Positions 60,133 to 64,000 of a stretch of DNA of 64,000 nucleotides are shown piece after piece. The notes below the pieces were generated by a model. It saw only the letters and a list, made by a program, of their open reading frames with translations. It was not told the origin of the DNA and ran no database searches. The stretch is taken from the NCBI RefSeq assembly GCF_014171575.1, contig NZ_CP050453.1, positions 2,170,001-2,234,000 on the forward strand. Reading direction: 5' to 3'. Position 1 is the first letter of the stretch, and every line of letters begins with the position of its first letter. The stretch comes from Microbacterium sp. Se63.02b (lineage in GTDB: Bacteria > Actinomycetota > Actinomycetes > Actinomycetales > Microbacteriaceae). A program made the translations under genes and the position numbers.

Positions 60133-60918
60133 TCAGGACGCCGCGCGGGCGGCGTAGCGTCCGTCGTCGCTGCTGAGCACGATCGGCATGCCGAACGTGT
60201 CGGTGAGAGTCTCCGCTGTGAGCGTCTCGGCGATCGGCCCTGCCGCGACCACCGCGCCGTCGCGGATCAACATCACATGGGTGAACCCGACGGGGATCTC
60301 CTCCACATGGTGGGTCACCATCAGCATCGCCGGAGTGGTCGGAGATGACGCGTAGCCGCTGAGAAGCGCGAGGAGCTCCTCCCGGGAGCCGAGATCGAGC
60401 GAGGCGGTCGGCTCATCGAGGAGCAGCAGCTCGGGGTCGGTCATGACCGCGCGTGCGATCTGGACCCTCTTCTGCTCGCCGTCGCTGAGCGTGCCGAACG
60501 TGCGGTCGGCGAGGTGGTCGAGACGCCAGTCCCCGAGAACGCGGAGCGCACGACGCTCATCGATGTCCTCGTAGTTCTCGTTCCAGCGACCGAGAACGGA
60601 GTACGCGGCGGTGAGCACGGTGTTGAGGACGGTCTCGTCGCGGGGGACGCGCTTCGCCATCGCGGATGACGCGAACCCGATGCGCGGTCGCACCTCGAAC
60701 ACATCGGTGCGGCCGAGGGTCTCCCCCAGCACGGTCACCGTTCCCGACGTCGGATGCATGAGCGTGTCGGCCAGCTGCAGAAGCGTGGTCTTGCCCGCGC
60801 CGTTCGGGCCGAGGATCACCCATCGCTGGTCATCGTCGACCTCCCACGTCACGTGATCGATGATGTTGCGCCCCTCACGGCGCACGACGACGTCGGTGAA
60901 TTCCAGAGCGCTCGGCAT
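60133..60918 (-). CDS. ABC transporter ATP-binding protein
   Basis: This 261-residue ABC ATPase has Walker [14 protein letters not shown], signature LSDGEQKR, Walker [13 protein letters not shown] and the switch His in VTHHVEEIP. It resembles YlmA-type stand-alone ATPases. No permease gene is adjacent; glgA starts 18 bases upstream on the same strand as the previous gene of the unit. It may partner with a permease elsewhere or act without one. The substrate is unknown. Confidence 0.9.
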   Translation of the reverse strand: MPSALEFTDVVVRREGRNIIDHVTWEVDDDQRWVILGPNGAGKTTLLQLADTLMHPTSGTVTVLGETLGRTDVFEVRPRIGFASSAMAKRVPRDETVLNTVLTAAYSVLGRWNENYEDIDERRALRVLGDWRLDHLADRTFGTLSDGEQKRVQIARAVMTDPELLLLDEPTASLDLGSREELLALLSGYASSPTTPAMLMVTHHVEEIPVGFTHVMLIRDGAVVAAGPIAETLTAETLTDTFGMPIVLSSDDGRYAARAAS

Positions 60919-60935
60919 GCTCCCAGCCTATCGGC

Positions 60936-62120
60936 TCAGGCGGTCAGCTCCGCGTAGAGCGCGCGCGTCGTCTCCGCGATCGCCGCCCAGCTGAACTCGT
61001 CTCGTGCGCGCACCCGCCCGGCCTCGCCGTAGGCGCGTGCGCGTTCCGGATCCATGGCCACCTCGGTGAGGACCGCGGCCAGGTCGGCCACATAGCGCTC
61101 CGGATCGACCGGCGTGCCTGTGCCGTCCTGCAGCTGCTCGATCGGGACGAGCCGGCCGGTGACGCCGTCCGCCACGACCTCGGGAATCCCCCCGGTGGCG
61201 GTGCCGACGACGGCCGCGCCGCACGCCATCGCCTCGAGGTTGACGATCCCGAGAGGCTCGTAGATCGACGGGCACACGAAGGTCGTCGCCGCCGTGAGGA
61301 TCGCCGACAGCTCGTCGCGCGGCAGCATGCGCTCGATCCAGATGACGCCGTCCCGGCTCTGCTGGAGCGCCCGCACGCCTTCCTGAACCTCCGCCATGAT
61401 CTCCGGCGTGTCAGGAGCGCCTGCGCACAGGACGAGCTGCACCTCCGGAGGCAGCAGCCGCGCAGCCTGCAGCAGATACGGCAGACCCTTCTGCCTCGTG
61501 ATGCGCCCGACGAACACGACCGACGGCCGCGCGGGGTCGAGTCCGACCGACTGCAGGAAAGCCGTGTCGCGCACCGGCCGCCACCGCTCGACGTCGATGC
61601 CGTTGTGGATCACGCGCACCTTCGCCGGGTCGACCTGCGGGTAGCTGCGCAGGATGTCGGCACGCATCCCTGCACTCACGGCGATCACGGCTGCGGCGTT
61701 CTCGTAGGCGAGTTTCTCGATGCCGCTGGAGATCGCGTAGCCGCCGCCGAGCTGCTCGGCCTTCCAGGGGCGGAGGGGCTCCAAGCTGTGCGCCGTGAGC
61801 ACGTGCGGGATCCCGTGCAGTTGAGAGGCGAGGTGTCCTGCGAAGTTCGCGTACCAGGTGTGGCTGTGCACGAGGTCGGCATCGGCGACGGCGGCGGCGA
61901 TCTCGAGATCCGTGCCCAGGGTCTGCAGCGCGGGGTTGGCGGCGGCGAGTTCCGACGGCGCCCGATAGGCGAAGGTATCCGGTTCGTCCCTGGGTCCCCC
62001 GAACGCACGGACCCGCACGTCGACGTGTTCGCGAAGCGCGGCGACGAGTTCCGCCACGTGCACCCCGGCACCGCCGTACACCTCGGGCGGGTACTCCTTC
62101 GTGATCATTTCGACTCGCAT
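60936..62120 (-). CDS. glgA: glycogen synthase, actinobacterial GT4 type
   Basis: This 394-residue glycosyltransferase of the GT4 (TIGR02149) type makes alpha-1,4-glucan or maltose-1-phosphate from ADP-glucose. N-terminal landmarks are KEYPPEVYGGAGVHVAELV and HTWYANFAGHL; C-terminal ones are VFVGRITRQKGLPYLL, SIYEPLGIVNLEAMACGAAVVGT (nucleotide-sugar site, E-x7-E) and TATGGIPEVV. In mycobacteria the homolog is GlgM. It is divergent from glgC (46 bases), which supplies ADP-glucose, and an ABC ATPase gene follows. Confidence 0.93.
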   Translation of the reverse strand: MRVEMITKEYPPEVYGGAGVHVAELVAALREHVDVRVRAFGGPRDEPDTFAYRAPSELAAANPALQTLGTDLEIAAAVADADLVHSHTWYANFAGHLASQLHGIPHVLTAHSLEPLRPWKAEQLGGGYAISSGIEKLAYENAAAVIAVSAGMRADILRSYPQVDPAKVRVIHNGIDVERWRPVRDTAFLQSVGLDPARPSVVFVGRITRQKGLPYLLQAARLLPPEVQLVLCAGAPDTPEIMAEVQEGVRALQQSRDGVIWIERMLPRDELSAILTAATTFVCPSIYEPLGIVNLEAMACGAAVVGTATGGIPEVVADGVTGRLVPIEQLQDGTGTPVDPERYVADLAAVLTEVAMDPERARAYGEAGRVRARDEFSWAAIAETTRALYAELTA

Positions 62121-62166
62121 GTCTGAACGCTAGTACAGCGGCCGGGAACGCATCTATGGTGGAGCC

Positions 62167-63408
62167 ATGTCCGCTCCAAAGAAGGTCTTCGGGATCATCC
62201 TCGCCGGCGGCGAGGGCAAGCGACTCATGCCGCTCACCGCGGATCGCGCGAAACCCGCAGTGCCCTTCGGCGGACAGTACCGGTTGATCGATTTCGCGAT
62301 CTCGAACCTCATCAACTCCGGCCTGCGCCAGATCGTGGTGCTGACGCAGTACAAGTCCCACAGCCTCGACCGGCACATCTCACAGACCTGGCGCATGTCG
62401 GCGCTCCTCGACTCGTACGTGACCTCGGTCCCGGCGCAGCAGCGGCTCGGCAAGCGATGGTTCTCCGGCTCCGCCGACGCGATCCTGCAGAGCATGAACC
62501 TGATCAACGACGAGAAGCCCGACATCGTGGTGGTGATCGGCGCCGACCACGTGTATCGGATGGACTTCCGACAGATGCTCGAAGCCCACATCGAGTCCGG
62601 GGCGAAGGCGACCGTCGCCGGCATCCGCCAGCCGCTCGCCCTGGCCTCGCAGTTCGGCGTGATCGACGCGGACGCGGAGTCCGGCCGGATCAAGCAGTTC
62701 CTCGAGAAGCCGACCGACATCGCCGGCCTCGAGGACTCCCCCCACGAGGTCCTCGCCTCGATGGGCAACTACATCTTCGATGCCGATGCGCTCATCGCCG
62801 CGGTCGAGGCCGATGGCGAATCCCCCACCTCCGGCCATGACATGGGCGGCGACATCGTGCCGTACTTCGTCGATCGGGGCGAGGCCGGGTACTACGACAT
62901 GAAGCAGAACGAGGTGCCGGGATCCTCACCGCGGGACCGCTCCTACTGGCGAGACGTCGGAACCATCGATTCGTTCTTCGACGCACACCGCGACCTGATC
63001 TCGACCCTGCCCGTTTTCAACCTCTACAACATGGAGTGGCCGATCCATTCGCAGGCCGTCAACTCGCCGCCCGCGAAGTTCGTCCGCGACTCGGTCGGCC
63101 GCATCGGCAACGCGATCGACTCGATCGTCTCGCTCGGCTCCGTGCTGTCCGGAACGCACCTGGAGCGCAGCGTCGTCGGGCCGTGGACCCTCGCCGGCGG
63201 CGGGTCGACGATCACCGACTCGGTCGTCTTCGATCACGTGCAGGTCGGCCAGGGAGCCCGCATCCACCGTGCGATCCTCGACAAGAACGTGGTCCTCGAG
63301 GACGGGGCCACCGTCGGCGTGGACCGCGAGCGTGATCTCGCGCGCGGCTTCACCGTCACCGAGTCCGGCATCACCGTGGTCGGCAAGGGCGTGTTCATCG
63401 AACGCTGA
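62167..63408 (+). CDS. glgC: glucose-1-phosphate adenylyltransferase
   Basis: GlgC makes ADP-glucose from glucose-1-phosphate and ATP, the committed step of glycogen synthesis. It is 413 residues, with the pyrophosphorylase motif [23 protein letters not shown] (in two parts), [37 protein letters not shown] and [16 protein letters not shown]. The left-handed beta-helix ends in GKGVFIER. It is divergent from glgA. The start is an ATG close after a weak GGTGGAG ribosome binding site. Confidence 0.95.
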   Translation: MSAPKKVFGIILAGGEGKRLMPLTADRAKPAVPFGGQYRLIDFAISNLINSGLRQIVVLTQYKSHSLDRHISQTWRMSALLDSYVTSVPAQQRLGKRWFSGSADAILQSMNLINDEKPDIVVVIGADHVYRMDFRQMLEAHIESGAKATVAGIRQPLALASQFGVIDADAESGRIKQFLEKPTDIAGLEDSPHEVLASMGNYIFDADALIAAVEADGESPTSGHDMGGDIVPYFVDRGEAGYYDMKQNEVPGSSPRDRSYWRDVGTIDSFFDAHRDLISTLPVFNLYNMEWPIHSQAVNSPPAKFVRDSVGRIGNAIDSIVSLGSVLSGTHLERSVVGPWTLAGGGSTITDSVVFDHVQVGQGARIHRAILDKNVVLEDGATVGVDRERDLARGFTVTESGITVVGKGVFIER

Positions 63409-63458
63409 CGACGTCATGCGGCACATCGCATGCTCGAGCGCTCGATAGGCTCGAACCC

Positions 63459-64000
63459 GTGACCGCCGCGCGTTTCCTCGTCGTCCTCGATGCCGATTCC
63501 ACCCTCATCCGCAACGAGGTGATCGAGTTGCTCGCCGACGAGGCGGGGCGGCGTGCGGAGGTGCAGGCCGCCACGGAAGCGGCGATGCGGGGCGAGGTCG
63601 ACTTCGCCACGAGCCTCCGCTCCCGGGTCGCGGCCCTCGAAGGTGTGCCCTCTCGGCGTTCGAGCGTGTCAAGGCACGCGTCGAGCCGACCCCTGGTGTG
63701 CGTGCGCTCACGGCTGCCGTCCACGAACGCCGCGGCATCGTCGGCGTCGTCTCCGGAGGGTTCCACGAGATCCTCGACGACGTCGCGCCCGCACTCGGCG
63801 TCGACCGATGGCGCGCGAACCGCCTCGAGGTGGTCGCGGGGTCGCTCTCCGGACGCGTGGACGGCGACATCGTCGACGGTGTCGCGAAAGCCTCGTCCCT
63901 GCAGGAGTGGGCGGCAGAGCTCGGTGTGACTCCTCGGGCCACGATCGCGATCGGCGACGGGGCGAACGACCTGCAGATGATGGCGGTGGCAGGACTCGGG
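63459..64000 (+). CDS. serB: phosphoserine phosphatase, 3' end outside window (one indel)
   Basis: SerB removes phosphate from L-phosphoserine in serine synthesis. HAD motif I is VVLDADSTLI, motif II lies in GVVSGGFHEILDDVAP, and motif IV is AIGDGANDLQMMAVAGLG. The GTG start 63459 precedes TAARFLVVLD. The C run 63648-63650 lacks one base: with it the frame reads EGVPLSAFERVKARVEP. The gene continues past base 64000. It is downstream of glgC by 50 bases and may have its own promoter. Confidence 0.88.

Overview
The window is high-GC DNA from an actinobacterium, most probably a Microbacteriaceae member such as Microbacterium. This rests on the frequent GTG starts and on actinobacterial marker families (SepH, DUF3093, DUF4193, DUF4191, DUF3145, the DUF7455-like protein). 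Gene order around dut, sigA and ppgK, and a FasR-fabD-fabH-acpP-fabF operon of the Streptomyces type, point the same way. The genus is an inference; no 16S gene is present. The window is very compact: no gap above about 210 bases lacks a gene, and I see no insertion sequence, prophage, CRISPR array or rRNA.

Layout. 1-3624: dut (partial), DUF3093, DUF4193, the cell-division protein SepH and a phosphodiesterase. 3669-8707: convergent topoisomerase IV genes parC and parE separated by a perfect bidirectional terminator, then a small zinc-ribbon-like protein. 8726-13556: a pair of complementary alanine-racemase-like genes, a divergent ATP-grasp ligase, a CofE-like ligase, and sigA. 13725-23972: PAC2, leucyl aminopeptidase, lpd and sucB of the 2-oxoacid dehydrogenases, membrane proteins, and a divergent RimK/RimB pair. 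24021-34302: nitrogen assimilation (glnA behind a GlnR-like box; glnA2-glnE-lipid kinase operon) around a Ser/Thr kinase and an AI-2E-type exporter. 34371-44298: ppgK, rnpB, a family-A polymerase, redox enzymes, lactate dehydrogenase and tRNA-Val. 44452-54960: aceE, fasR, the type II fatty-acid operon, a yczE/mocR pair and DUF3145. 55167-64000: a metal-enzyme-like protein behind an iron-box-like site, a GmrSD-like DUF262 nuclease overlapping an S33 hydrolase gene, L31B, an ABC ATPase, glgA/glgC and a partial serB.

Twelve conserved genes carry 18 single-base frameshifts, nearly all in short G/C runs, and rimK has one in-frame TAG. When each shift is corrected, all eleven complete genes return to a whole number of codons, so I treat these as errors of the sequence and annotate each gene as one unit.

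The most interesting region is 8726-12321. Two overlapping alr-like genes each lack the catalytic residues that the other retains, and two amino-acid-ligase-like genes lie beside them. This suggests a heteromeric racemase feeding a D-amino-acid or gamma-glutamyl ligation pathway.
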